Source: a virus. From it: a stretch of 27,880 nt of DNA. The position numbers and the translations under genes are program-made. The notes beneath the pieces are model-generated. The model saw nothing but the letters and a program-made list of their open reading frames with translations, ran no database searches and was not told the origin of the DNA. The stretch is taken from IMG/VR virus record IMGVR_UViG_3300008050_000229, positions 1-27,880 of that record. One strand, given 5' to 3'. This document shows, in pieces, positions 6,200-14,667 of the stretch; the stretch's first letter is position 1; every line of letters starts with the position of its first letter.

Positions 6200-7819
6200 A
6201 TGTTAGAAAAAAATAACTCAAATCAACTCACTGAGAAGTGGAGTCCGATTCTTGAAGGTATCGATGACCAGCACACGCGTGAGTCTACGGCTGTCTTGCT
6301 AGAAAATCAAGCCCGTCACTTGCTCAACGAGCAAATGAAGGAAGGTATGATTTCAGAAGCAGGCGACTCGACCGTAGCACAAACAACTGTTGGCGGAATC
6401 GGTACTTTTCAGAAATTCGCATTCCCTCTCGTTCGTCGGGTCTTTCCCGAATTAATTGCCAATAAGATTGTTGGTGTCCAGCCGATGCAAGGTCCTGTAT
6501 CTCAGATTTTCTATCTAGGATATGACCGTGCGACTCAAGGACGTCGTCAAACTATCTACAGTAAGTATGACTTGACCTACGGTCAGCGTACCATCGGTGA
6601 CGCTTCTGGTCAATGGAACGCTACTGGTACTGGCACATCAGGTGGTGCACTAGACCAGTTTTCTGGTACCGTGGACCAAATGCTTTCGGCTACTAATACC
6701 AATAACGTAGACGGTCCTTCTAGTACCGTTGGTGGTAAGATTGCTAGTTTCCCTAATTCGGGAACTACTACCGGCTGGAATACTTCTGCTGGTGAGCTAT
6801 TGGGCGAGTCTGATTTTGGCGTTACGGCTGGCATGTCCGGTGGATTGGTTAGTGGCATTGACCAAGGTCGCACGTTTACTACCGGAGCGATTCCTGAGAT
6901 TAACTTTCACATCGAGCAACAGCCTGTAAGTGCACGTACTCGTAAGTTCCGCGCACTGTGGACTTTGGAAGCTGCACAAGACCTTCGTGCTTATCACAAC
7001 CTTGACCTAGAACGTGAATTAACCGACTTGCTCGGTAAAGAAATCGCTCTAGAGATTGACCGTGAGCTTATCGAAGATATTCGTAACATAGCTTATGATG
7101 TATCTGGTGATGCATTGGGATGGTCTCGCGACATGCTTGACCCACCTAACTCAAACAACTTTCAAGGTTTAGGCAGTAATGTTGATACCTGGAACCCTTC
7201 TGCTTTCCAGTATGACTTTACTGGCGGAGGCACTGCCCCTGGTGGTGGTGTTCAAGGTACTAGCCAAAACGTATTCTTAGTAGACTTCGCTACTACGGCA
7301 ATGAACTTAAGCCCTCGCCATCTTGGTCAAGCTTATGCTAACTTGCTCGCAGTATTGAACTTTGCTTCACAAGATATTTACAAGAGTACTTACCGTGGTG
7401 CTGGTAACTTTATTGTTACTTCTCCATATGTTGCCGCTATCCTCTCTTCTGCTTCTAAGCTAGAAGGTGGTGTTAAAGCTGGTAACTTTGATGGTCAGCT
7501 AGGTGCTAATATCAACTACGCTGGTAAGCTTATGGGACAGTTTGATGTCTACGTAGACCCTCTATACCCTGATGATGAAATGTTGATGGGTTATAAGGGT
7601 GGTTCTCCAATGGACTCCGGTTTTGTCTATGCTCCGTACATTCCTGTGCAGATGCTACCGACTATTACCGACCCGGAAACTTTCCAACCAAGAAAAGGTT
7701 TGCTCACTCGTTACGGCAAGACTGCTGTAACTCCTGAGTCTCGCTTCTACAGAGTTATCCGTATTGTCGGTGCTAACGATTACATGTTCGCTCCGTTCCA
7801 ACGTCCTGCTAGAACTTAA
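6200..7819 (+). CDS. 23: Major capsid protein (T4 gp23 family)
   Basis: 539 residues (T4 gp23 has 521). Family hallmarks are GGIGTFQKFAFPLVRRVFPEL at about 66-86, VQPMQGPVSQIFYL just after, and a C-terminal block ending ESRFYRVIRIVGANDYMFAP. It has the HK97-type fold and forms the hexamers of the head. Residues 1-53 form the N-terminal propeptide: MISE|AGDS at residues 50-57 is a good (I/L)xE site for the gp21 protease. The middle (about 130-230) holds a Gly/Thr/Ser-rich insertion typical of variable surface domains in this family. AGGAG lies 11 bases upstream of the ATG. The gene ends just before a strong terminator, so it is the last gene of the head module. Confidence 0.96.
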   Translation: MLEKNNSNQLTEKWSPILEGIDDQHTRESTAVLLENQARHLLNEQMKEGMISEAGDSTVAQTTVGGIGTFQKFAFPLVRRVFPELIANKIVGVQPMQGPVSQIFYLGYDRATQGRRQTIYSKYDLTYGQRTIGDASGQWNATGTGTSGGALDQFSGTVDQMLSATNTNNVDGPSSTVGGKIASFPNSGTTTGWNTSAGELLGESDFGVTAGMSGGLVSGIDQGRTFTTGAIPEINFHIEQQPVSARTRKFRALWTLEAAQDLRAYHNLDLERELTDLLGKEIALEIDRELIEDIRNIAYDVSGDALGWSRDMLDPPNSNNFQGLGSNVDTWNPSAFQYDFTGGGTAPGGGVQGTSQNVFLVDFATTAMNLSPRHLGQAYANLLAVLNFASQDIYKSTYRGAGNFIVTSPYVAAILSSASKLEGGVKAGNFDGQLGANINYAGKLMGQFDVYVDPLYPDDEMLMGYKGGSPMDSGFVYAPYIPVQMLPTITDPETFQPRKGLLTRYGKTAVTPESRFYRVIRIVGANDYMFAPFQRPART

Positions 7820-7841
7820 TCCTAATCTTTAGATTAATTAT

Positions 7842-7870
7842 AAGAACCTTGCTCTTTGAGCAAGGTTCTT
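7842..7870 (+). terminator. Intrinsic terminator after the capsid gene
   Basis: AAGAACCTTGCTC and GAGCAAGGTTCTT form a perfect 13-bp stem with a TTT loop; the stem ends in TTCTTT. It lies 22 bases after the gp23 stop. A terminator straight after the capsid gene, as in T4, would confine high transcription to the head module and protect the 3' end of its message. Confidence 0.88.
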
Positions 7871-7872
7871 TG

Positions 7873-7888
7873 CTATATAAGATGAGGA
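7873..7888 (+). promoter_or_regulatory. Candidate late-promoter box upstream of the neck module
   Basis: CTATATAAGATGAGGA starts two bases after the gp23 terminator and 23 bases before the ATG at 7896. The terminator-then-promoter order marks a transcription unit border. GAGG also serves as the ribosome site. Confidence 0.5.
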
Positions 7889-7895
7889 CAAACAA

Positions 7896-8144
7896 ATGTA
7901 CCAATATCGAAACACCCAAGAAAGAACAACTTATCGGATAACTTTATCCAATGGAGCACAAGTGACCATTGCAGCAGGTCAAGTCGTATCTTTAGAAGAG
8001 CGGTTAAATCCTGTTCCGGGCTTTTTAGAAGACCTGAATGCCATTGAAGAGAAGCCGAAGAAAGAAGCTTCTAAAAAGAAGTCCGCTAAAAAGTCTAAAA
8101 AGGTAACTAAAGATGAAGCAACGGACGGTAAAACCACAAACTAG
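7896..8144 (+). CDS. Small protein with beta-like N-terminus and Lys-rich tail
   Basis: 82 residues. Residues 1-37 look like a short beta domain (YRNTQERTTYRITLSNGAQ...AGQVVSLEE) and the last ~30 residues are Lys/Glu-rich and probably disordered. The N-terminal pattern resembles that of the 61-residue protein at 11514 (M-x-Y-x-x, then hydrophobic strands and an A-G/K-x-V/I-V turn), so the two may be paralogues, but the similarity is short. It sits first in the neck gene block and overlaps the next gene by 32 bases. Probably a minor virion or assembly protein; function unknown. GAGG gives a good ribosome site. Confidence 0.6.
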   Translation: MYQYRNTQERTTYRITLSNGAQVTIAAGQVVSLEERLNPVPGFLEDLNAIEEKPKKEASKKKSAKKSKKVTKDEATDGKTTN

Positions 8145-8991
8145 ATTCGGAAGCACTTTCGGAGATACTATAGGATTTCAAGCCCAGTTATCTGCATTTG
8201 ACTACTATGGCGAGATAGATTATAATAATCTTTGTCGTCGAAGGTTTTCTAATGAGACCCACTACTCCGAATTCTACCAACAAATCAAAGACCAGATAAG
8301 GTCTAGGTTAGGTCATCCTATTGTTAGAGTAGAGTTAGATGATTTTCAACTACAGACTGCAATCGATGAAGCAATATCTAAACTAGACTACCATGCTCCC
8401 GATTGGTGTACTCAATACTGTTCATTTGCCACGGTAGCCAATATTGGTTTATACGAACTTCCTAGTGTTGTGATTAATAACCTACGTTCAGCTTACTACT
8501 TAAAAACATTACTTTCTATTCAACGTCAAAGCGGTACTTTAGAATTTGATTTCTTTCTAAAATACTTTCAAGATAATTTCTTGTTTAGTGATTTCAGCGT
8601 AGGTGATTATTATGTTTTAGTATCTCATTTAGAGATGATGAGAAAAGTACTGGGAAGAGACGGGTCTTTTAATGTTGTAAATAATAAATACCTTTCTATA
8701 ACCCCCACTCCGACAACTAATACTGAAGGAGAAGTTTTAATTGAGTTTAAAGCTTTGGATTCGGACAGACTGCATCCTTACTTTTTAACGTGGTTGCATA
8801 AATACTCAACGGCTATTGCTAAAGGCATTCTTGGTCAGATTAGAGGTAAATACGCTCAACTTCCATCTCCCGCAGGTGGCGCCGTGTTGAACGGGGATGC
8901 TTTAATCGAACAAAGCGAGAAGGAGCAAGAAAGGCTGGTTGAGGACCTACTTCACGAGATTGAAGAACCTCCCGTATTCAGCACCTTCTAA
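8113..8991 (+). CDS. 13: Putative neck protein (gp13-like)
   Basis: 292 residues (T4 gp13 has 309). The region YQQIKDQIRSRLGHP...VELDDFQLQTAIDEAI (about 57-95) looks like the helical part of head-completion/neck proteins, and FDFFLKYFQDNFLF lies further on. In T4 gp13 and gp14 close the portal after packaging and accept the tail. The assignment relies mainly on order: the next two genes fit gp14 and gp15, followed later by 18 and 19. The start at 8113 lies 32 bases inside the preceding gene in another frame with AAGG upstream; no later Met gives a full-length product. The C-terminus is acidic. The stop overlaps the next start (TAATG). Confidence 0.65.
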   Translation: MKQRTVKPQTRFGSTFGDTIGFQAQLSAFDYYGEIDYNNLCRRRFSNETHYSEFYQQIKDQIRSRLGHPIVRVELDDFQLQTAIDEAISKLDYHAPDWCTQYCSFATVANIGLYELPSVVINNLRSAYYLKTLLSIQRQSGTLEFDFFLKYFQDNFLFSDFSVGDYYVLVSHLEMMRKVLGRDGSFNVVNNKYLSITPTPTTNTEGEVLIEFKALDSDRLHPYFLTWLHKYSTAIAKGILGQIRGKYAQLPSPAGGAVLNGDALIEQSEKEQERLVEDLLHEIEEPPVFSTF

Positions 8992-9542
8992 TGACCAGAA
9001 AGAAACAATTTAAAACTAATAACGAGATTACCTCTCCACCGGACACGGATGGAGTTTTGAACTTGTTTGATTTAAATAATCCTGATATAGAATTATTTAA
9101 TATGGTTGATGATGAGTTGATTAAGGTTGCAGGCTCCCAGATTTATTTATATAAATTTCTAGGATTGGAAGGAAGTGATGACCTGTACCAAGAAGATACT
9201 ATGAAAAGTATCTCACAAGAACCTTCTGTTGTATGGGGTCATTACGAACCTCGTCCTATAGATGAGAATATAACCGAGTTTGGTATTGTCATGGAGAATG
9301 ACCAAACTTTTACTTTCAATAAATCATATGTACAGAAAGTTTTAGGTCGTCCTATTATTGCGGGTGATATATTAAGTCCTAAATTTCAAAATTTAAAATA
9401 CGAAGTGTATGAAGTTCAGGAAGATGCTTTTGATGTATACGGCGTGTATCATTTGCTTTGCTGGGCGAAAGTCCTCCGCGATGATGAGGTTATTACTCAA
9501 GAGGACGATGAGTTTACTTCAGAGTTCGATACTACTAAATAA
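8991..9542 (+). CDS. 14: Putative neck protein (gp14-like)
   Basis: 183 residues. The stretch from about residue 80 to 165 contains WGHYEPRPIDENITEFG, NDQTFTFNKSYV, LGRPIIAGDI and YEVYEVQEDAFDVYGVYHL. I associate this pattern with gp14-type neck proteins of T4-like phages. It is shorter than T4 gp14 (256), mainly because the N-terminal part is small; the N- and C-terminal ends are acidic and poorly structured. In T4, gp14 binds gp13 at the head-tail junction. The gene overlaps its upstream neighbour by one base and is five bases from the next gene. Family call from remembered patterns and position. Confidence 0.68.
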   Translation: MTRKKQFKTNNEITSPPDTDGVLNLFDLNNPDIELFNMVDDELIKVAGSQIYLYKFLGLEGSDDLYQEDTMKSISQEPSVVWGHYEPRPIDENITEFGIVMENDQTFTFNKSYVQKVLGRPIIAGDILSPKFQNLKYEVYEVQEDAFDVYGVYHLLCWAKVLRDDEVITQEDDEFTSEFDTTK

Positions 9543-9547
9543 TTATT

Positions 9548-10228
9548 ATGGACTGGACTATAGATTCAATACGAGAAAAACTTATGCGCTTGGAGAGAGA
9601 AGGTTCTTTCCAAAAGCCAGAGTTCTATAGACAGTTCACGAAAAATCTGACTGAGGTTTTGAAAGATTTTCATGTGGTGAAATCAGATGATTCTATTCGT
9701 ACAGTAGGTGTTGTATTCGCAAGTCCTGAAAGAGCTATAGCAAAATTTAAAGATAGCGTAACAACAGAGCTTCCTTTAATTTCTGTAGGATTTAATGGTA
9801 TTGAAGTAGATTTCCAAAGACGTAGACCTTCATTTAACATCGTGCAAAGTAAGGCATGGGATAAAGAGAAGAGGTGTGCAATTAGAGTCTATGCCTTAGC
9901 TCCCGTAGCCGCTGATTTAAAATATAGTATCAATATATGGTCTAAGTATATCGAAGATATGAACCAAATCACTGAACAGTTAATGTTAAAATTTAATCCG
10001 AGTGTTGCGGTAAACACTTCCTTTGGTGATGATTTTGAAATTTTTATTGAAGATGTATCAGATATGTCAGACCTAACACCTGGAGACAAACAAGATAGAG
10101 TTATTAGAAGAAGCGTTAAAGTAACTGCGAAGGGTTATATTCCAAGTAGAACTTACCGCTTCACTAACACAGGACAGATTGAAGAGTTCCTAATGGAGGC
10201 TGAGGTTAAGACTGATGTTACCGGTTAA
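9548..10228 (+). CDS. 15: Putative tail sheath stabiliser/completion protein (gp15-like)
   Basis: 226 residues (T4 gp15 has 272). The central region PLISVGFNGIEVDFQRRRPSF (about 79-100), followed by LKYSINIWSKYIEDMNQITEQL (about 132-155) and FNPSVAVNT, matches the layout of gp15-type tail terminators: strand, conserved YxIxxWxKYxEDMxQIxEQ helix, then a beta region. In T4, gp15 caps the tail and joins it to the neck. Order 13-14-15 supports this. An alternative is the related tail-tube terminator gp3. The 3' end overlaps the next gene's first possible start by 14 bases. Confidence 0.65.
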   Translation: MDWTIDSIREKLMRLEREGSFQKPEFYRQFTKNLTEVLKDFHVVKSDDSIRTVGVVFASPERAIAKFKDSVTTELPLISVGFNGIEVDFQRRRPSFNIVQSKAWDKEKRCAIRVYALAPVAADLKYSINIWSKYIEDMNQITEQLMLKFNPSVAVNTSFGDDFEIFIEDVSDMSDLTPGDKQDRVIRRSVKVTAKGYIPSRTYRFTNTGQIEEFLMEAEVKTDVTG

Positions 10229-11423
10229 GCAGTGTCGACTTAGGGTTATGCTTGAGGGTAACATGTTTATACTATCAGGGACCCCATATGGGCTGGGCAA
10301 AAAGCTTACAATAGGAATAGAGGGGTCCTTAGGGTGGAAGTGTCAGTGTGAGCCGCCGAAGACCGCTTGCGTGGAAGAACTTCCTGTTTTGGGCAATAAG
10401 TATTCGAAGTCTGCCATTTTATGGGAGACCTGTCTAGAACGTGGTCCCTGTAAGGACTCACACTCCACGCGAGATAATGATTGTGTTGCGAAAGGTCATG
10501 CTCCGGTTTATGTAGTGGTGACGGTAATCTATTACGACACCCCGACTGGTTACGGCGAATTCCTCGCACAACTGGCGCTTGAGCTTGAGAACCTGGTTAA
10601 AGAAAATGCTAACCGACTTAACTGTGGTCTAGGAGAGATTTCTAATACGTCAGACGAGGCAATGGAAGGGGCTAGGTTCTTGATTGCGGACAACCAAAAA
10701 CTGTCGTTGGGTAGTCCGTCGCCTCCCCGTCTTAAGCAAAGAATCCCTCAATCACCCCCAAACCAGGACGTCACAGAAGTTTATTCCTCCAGAGGAGGAA
10801 GTTTGAACCAAGAGCAAGAGGCGGAGGAGCCGCCGTGCGATACCTTAGTTCACTTCGAGAATGTGAGAGTAGACCCTTCTGGAGTTATGTTTTACCCAGA
10901 GCGCGCATGGCAAGGATACGCAGGGGTGGAAGTGACAGTGGACGTAGTCGCTGAATGTAAAATGGTTGATTGCGAAACTACTTGCACTACGTCTACGCCA
11001 ATCATCAAGGACTTTAAAACAGGATTCGTCATAAAGTCCGACAACTTCCCACCAAACTTCTGGAGTGACCTAAAAAAACATGGCTTCAGCGGCAGCGGCG
11101 CCAGCGTTAGTTTAGAGGAGCTTGCAGATGAGGGTTTTGTAGATGATGGAGGTGTTTCTGAGCCAGGAAACGCTTACACCTGGTTTGCTCCAGTAACAGA
11201 CGCGATAGATTTCGGAGTTGGTCATGGAACTATGGGTCCGTGGGGTGACCTGGCACTGGGCAAAGAAGCTGTACGCCCTAAGGGTAAAAAATCCATCCCC
11301 ATGGATGACTGGGCACGGGACCCGGAATGGAAATACTTGTGGGACTATCTTACGGGAGGTGTTAAGGAGTGTACCTGTACGAGGCACGTCTCTCACTCGG
11401 CGCATATCTCTAAGAGCTCATAG
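10215..11423 (+). CDS. Cysteine-rich protein of unknown function, compositionally distinct
   Basis: 402 residues from the ATG at 10215 (GAGG nine bases upstream). A later Met at 10263 with GAGGG four bases upstream is also possible, giving 386 residues and removing the overlap with the gp15-like gene. About 16 Cys occur in clusters: CQC...C near residues 43-52, three around 73-90, five around 247-257, and CTC near the C-terminus. This suggests metal binding or disulphides. The middle (about 175-205) is Pro/Ser/Gln-rich and probably a linker. Spot counts give 47-60 % G+C in this gene (lines at 10321, 10921, 11281) against 23-45 % just upstream. In T4 this position, between 15 and 18, holds terminase genes 16 and 17, but no Walker or nuclease motif is visible here. 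Function unknown; transfer from elsewhere is plausible. Confidence 0.7.
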   Translation: MLPVKQCRLRVMLEGNMFILSGTPYGLGKKLTIGIEGSLGWKCQCEPPKTACVEELPVLGNKYSKSAILWETCLERGPCKDSHSTRDNDCVAKGHAPVYVVVTVIYYDTPTGYGEFLAQLALELENLVKENANRLNCGLGEISNTSDEAMEGARFLIADNQKLSLGSPSPPRLKQRIPQSPPNQDVTEVYSSRGGSLNQEQEAEEPPCDTLVHFENVRVDPSGVMFYPERAWQGYAGVEVTVDVVAECKMVDCETTCTTSTPIIKDFKTGFVIKSDNFPPNFWSDLKKHGFSGSGASVSLEELADEGFVDDGGVSEPGNAYTWFAPVTDAIDFGVGHGTMGPWGDLALGKEAVRPKGKKSIPMDDWARDPEWKYLWDYLTGGVKECTCTRHVSHSAHISKSS

Positions 11424-11488
11424 AAGACCTAATAATGAAGGACTGTTAAATCACAGTAAAAAGTTTCCATCTTTCCTTATCGACATTA

Positions 11489-11504
11489 GTAAATACAATA
11501 GGGA
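11489..11504 (+). promoter_or_regulatory. Candidate late-promoter box upstream of the tail sheath block
   Basis: GTAAATACAATAGGGA lies 25 bases before the ATG at 11514 in a 90-base intergenic gap, the longest one before gene 18. It differs from the common box only by G at the first position. It would drive the 61-residue gene and gp18. An ACTGT-N6-ACAGT inverted repeat is found 31 bases upstream (11442-11457). Confidence 0.5.
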
Positions 11505-11513
11505 AAGATATTC

Positions 11514-11699
11514 ATGAAATATAAGCAAATTAAAAATAATACACGCCAAGGTCTTGAAGTAGTTCTTAAAAGACCAACTGGCGGGTTCAAACATGTTTGG
11601 CTTGCCGCCAAATCCTCTATCATCGTGTCTGAAGCTGAAGTTACCGATTTGGCAGAACGAGCCGCTCGGCGCGAATTAGTGAGTATCACCCCCGCTTAA
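11514..11699 (+). CDS. Small protein preceding the tail sheath
   Basis: 61 residues, basic, with a short beta-rich N-terminal half (LEVVLKRPTGGFKHVWLAA) and a helical C-terminal part. AGGGAAAG lies just upstream of the ATG and it is separated from gp18 by 13 bases, so it is likely co-translated with the sheath. It resembles the 82-residue protein at 7896 in its N-terminal pattern. Function unknown; probably a minor virion or assembly factor. Confidence 0.6.
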   Translation: MKYKQIKNNTRQGLEVVLKRPTGGFKHVWLAAKSSIIVSEAEVTDLAERAARRELVSITPA

Positions 11700-11712
11700 G
11701 GAGAATATATAA

Positions 11713-13968
11713 ATGGCAACATACGTAAGTCCCGGCGTCTATGTGACTGAAAAAGATTGGTCAGATTACACGCCTTCTTTAAACGCTACTACCGTAGGTG
11801 TAGTAGGTTTCGCATCTCAAGGTCCCGTTGGAGTTCCAACGCTATGCACTACTCAAGACCAATTACTTAACACTTTCGGTGACCCTTCTGACGCAACAGG
11901 GGGCTACGGTCTATTAGGCTCGTACCATATTTTGGAACGTACTAACACATTGTACTTCACCAGAGCTGCATTAGATTCAGCGGTTAGAGCCCAAACTGAG
12001 ATTATTGTGGGCGGGTCTCCTTACGTTGCCGTTGCTAATTTAAGTCCAGAATGGTCGTACTTGCTTGCGGTTACTGTATGGGATGGAGCTGGTAATGCTA
12101 AGACAGCTGACGCCCCTCTTTGGATTCAAATAGAGCCTGCAAGTTCAATAGCTAGTCTATCTGTAGCAGATTCCACTGCAGAAGCTCTAGCTGACGCAGC
12201 CGCTGCAGTTACAAACTCTACATCCCCTTACTCAATTGAGGAAGGTTCAAGTACTTCGAGCATTGATGTAATCGGCACTTACTCAGGTAAAGGCGCAAAA
12301 CTAGGATTCGTCTTATACGAATCAAGTGGTACATTCCCTAGTATTCCCGCAGGTACTACTCTTGCAGGACTATCGGCTTATTCAGGTACAAACGCTCTTC
12401 TAAGTGCTGTGGACGGAGGTACGGACACGTCCGCCGGTGCGACAACCCAGTGCACTGGCAGCAATGGCTTGGGCACCAGTGTGACGGCAAACTTCGTCGG
12501 TTATACTTCAGGGTACGATTTCGCTTCCTCCGGAGTATCCGGAGGCTCATACTTCCATAGAAGTTTATACCCAGGAGAGGGTTACAACTACTCAAGTATG
12601 GTAACTCAGTACGGTGTTAAAAACACAGGTCTTCAAATCTCGGTAGCTTCGGTACAAGGAGCTAATCAAGGATGGACTTTATTAAGAAATGGAGGTATCG
12701 AAGAGACTTTCACTGTAAACCTTATAGATAACTTAAATGCAAGCGCTAATGGACTTAACCCCGAAAGATTTGTAAATAGTACTACGGATGAGACCAATAA
12801 GACTTCGAACTATATCTTAGCTGAATTTGGGGTAGCTACTAGTTCAGTGGGAGCGTCTCCAAACTCTCCTTTATGGACTCTCCCTACATCATGGGGCGGT
12901 TCTGTAACTCAAGACGGTACTACCAAGATAAGGGTTCAAGCTAACAATGATAGTTATGCTGACCTAGATGCTAGTAGTGTAGATTATATAAAGCTGAAGG
13001 ACGGTACTTATAATCTAGTATCCGGCATAAACGGAGATATGGCAGGAGGCAAGGCATTTGATGACGCTGATGTTAAAGCTGCTGTTATGGGTACGGCAGA
13101 GAATCAAGCTGGAATTCAAAGTTTCTTAAAAGAAGATATCGATGTTAATATGGTAGCAATTCCGGGATGCACTGACCAGTCAATCGTAAATGATTTACTA
13201 ACTAATGCAGAAACCTCTCAAAAATTCTTAGCTGTCACTAACCCTCCTCAAAGTTTAGGAAGCGCGCAAGATGCAATTAGATGGTCAAACGGAAAGGCTT
13301 CTGGTAGAACTGCTTCGTTAAACACCTCTTATGGCGCAGTATATTGGCCTTGGGTAAAACTGTATAATCCTTTCTCTTTACAAGATGAGTATGTATCCCC
13401 TGATATTTTTGCGATACGACAAATGTGTTACACTGATACAGTAGGCGAACCTTGGTTTGCTCCTGCAGGTCTTACTAGAGGTAGGTTGACACGTCCTGTA
13501 GATGTTGAAATGGTGTTATCCCAGGGAGATAGAGACGCTCTATACGGTCCTGGTAATATTATCAACCCTATCACTAAGTTTTCCACTGATGGAATCGTGA
13601 TTTGGGGACAACGTACCGCTCAAAGGTCGGCTACTGCTCTTGATAGAGTGAATGTCCGCCGCTTAATGATTCTTGTAAGAAAAACTATTCTAGCTTCTAC
13701 TAGAAGGTTTGTTTTCGAGCCTAATGACCCTGCTACTTGGACTAGGGTAGTTAATTCTGTTTCACCTTTCATGTCAGATATCCAAAACAGACGAGGTATT
13801 ACTAAGTTTAAGGTTATTTGTGATGAGTCCACTAACACTCCTCTTCGGATTGACCGAAATGAGTTATGGTGTAAAGTGATTCTTCAACCTACTAAAGCAG
13901 CGGAAATTCTCGTGTTTGAATTGAACCTGACAAGTGCTTCACTAGGACTTAACGTTCCAAGCGCATAA
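11713..13968 (+). CDS. 18: Tail sheath protein (T4 gp18 family)
   Basis: 751 residues (T4 gp18 has 659). The N-terminus MATYVSPGVYVTEKDWS is the standard sheath opening, followed by VGVVGFASQGPVGVPTLCTT. The conserved C-terminal part begins near residue 570 with ...ALDRVNVRRLMILVRKTI and includes FEPNDPATWTRV and LRIDRNELWCKVILQPTKAAEILVFELNL at the end. The middle (about 150-480) is Ser/Thr/Gly-rich and variable, as expected for domains on the outside of the contractile tail; it accounts for the extra length. AAGGAG ten bases upstream of the ATG is a good ribosome site. Forms the contractile tail tube cover that drives injection. Confidence 0.95.
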   Translation: MATYVSPGVYVTEKDWSDYTPSLNATTVGVVGFASQGPVGVPTLCTTQDQLLNTFGDPSDATGGYGLLGSYHILERTNTLYFTRAALDSAVRAQTEIIVGGSPYVAVANLSPEWSYLLAVTVWDGAGNAKTADAPLWIQIEPASSIASLSVADSTAEALADAAAAVTNSTSPYSIEEGSSTSSIDVIGTYSGKGAKLGFVLYESSGTFPSIPAGTTLAGLSAYSGTNALLSAVDGGTDTSAGATTQCTGSNGLGTSVTANFVGYTSGYDFASSGVSGGSYFHRSLYPGEGYNYSSMVTQYGVKNTGLQISVASVQGANQGWTLLRNGGIEETFTVNLIDNLNASANGLNPERFVNSTTDETNKTSNYILAEFGVATSSVGASPNSPLWTLPTSWGGSVTQDGTTKIRVQANNDSYADLDASSVDYIKLKDGTYNLVSGINGDMAGGKAFDDADVKAAVMGTAENQAGIQSFLKEDIDVNMVAIPGCTDQSIVNDLLTNAETSQKFLAVTNPPQSLGSAQDAIRWSNGKASGRTASLNTSYGAVYWPWVKLYNPFSLQDEYVSPDIFAIRQMCYTDTVGEPWFAPAGLTRGRLTRPVDVEMVLSQGDRDALYGPGNIINPITKFSTDGIVIWGQRTAQRSATALDRVNVRRLMILVRKTILASTRRFVFEPNDPATWTRVVNSVSPFMSDIQNRRGITKFKVICDESTNTPLRIDRNELWCKVILQPTKAAEILVFELNLTSASLGLNVPSA

Positions 13969-13970
13969 TG

Positions 13971-13986
13971 CTATATACAATAGGAG
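13971..13986 (+). promoter_or_regulatory. Candidate late-promoter box upstream of the tail tube gene
   Basis: CTATATACAATAGGAG lies 22 bases before the ATG of gene 19 and starts two bases after the sheath stop. AGGAG (13983-13987) overlaps its end and is also the ribosome site. Separate control of the tube gene would allow more tube than sheath message. Confidence 0.5.
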
Positions 13987-13992
13987 TAAAAC

Positions 13993-14640
13993 ATGGCTGA
14001 TATATCTTTAGATTCTTTTTATAACGACGTTCCACGAGCTGTCGATATTGCTGTTACGGATGGTGCTAAACTATTCCATCAGTATGATTCATACCGTGCT
14101 TATAGCTGGCTTATCCGCATTAACGGAATAGGCGGCGCTACGGGCTCGATTTTAAACAATATAGGTCTTAGTGACCCTGATAACATGCTAACCCTTGCGG
14201 CTAAGCAGGTAGGTCAGATTGGATACAACGTAGATGATATTATGGTTGACCGCGTTAACGATAAGTTCTACTACCCAGGTCGTCCTTCTATGGAAGAGAC
14301 TGTTGTAACTTTTGATAACTTACTTAAAGGCGATGTGGCAAAGGCTTTATTTGATTGGATGAGAACTACCTATGACCCTATTCAAGGTGTTCACTCCTAT
14401 AGTATTGTTGGCGGTTCTACTAATAAGAGAACCGTAGATGTTATTCAACTAGACCACCAACGTCAGCCAAAGATGGTAGCGCGTTTATATGGATGCTATC
14501 CAAAGAACTGGAGACTAGCTGAGTTTAATTACTCTGCTAACGACTTCCATTCTATCGAAGTTTCTTTACGTTACGATGTTGTAGGCTATTTCCGAGTTGG
14601 CGACAGCGCATTTGAAGATATTGTAGCGCCTGTATCATAA
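13993..14640 (+). CDS. 19: Tail tube protein (T4 gp19 family)
   Basis: 215 residues (T4 gp19 has 163). Family features are YRAYSWLIRINGIGG near the start, MLTLAAKQVGQIGYNVDDIMVDRVNDKFYYPGRP (about residues 70-100), VVTFDNLL, and the C-terminal NDFHSIEVSLRYDVVGYF. It has the beta-barrel fold that stacks into the inner tube through which DNA leaves the head. It follows gp18 directly, as in T4, and is followed by a strong terminator. The start is set by AGGAG six bases upstream. The extra ~50 residues are spread over loops. Confidence 0.95.
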   Translation: MADISLDSFYNDVPRAVDIAVTDGAKLFHQYDSYRAYSWLIRINGIGGATGSILNNIGLSDPDNMLTLAAKQVGQIGYNVDDIMVDRVNDKFYYPGRPSMEETVVTFDNLLKGDVAKALFDWMRTTYDPIQGVHSYSIVGGSTNKRTVDVIQLDHQRQPKMVARLYGCYPKNWRLAEFNYSANDFHSIEVSLRYDVVGYFRVGDSAFEDIVAPVS

Positions 14641-14667
14641 ACAATAATCTTTTTAAAGGTTTTATAT

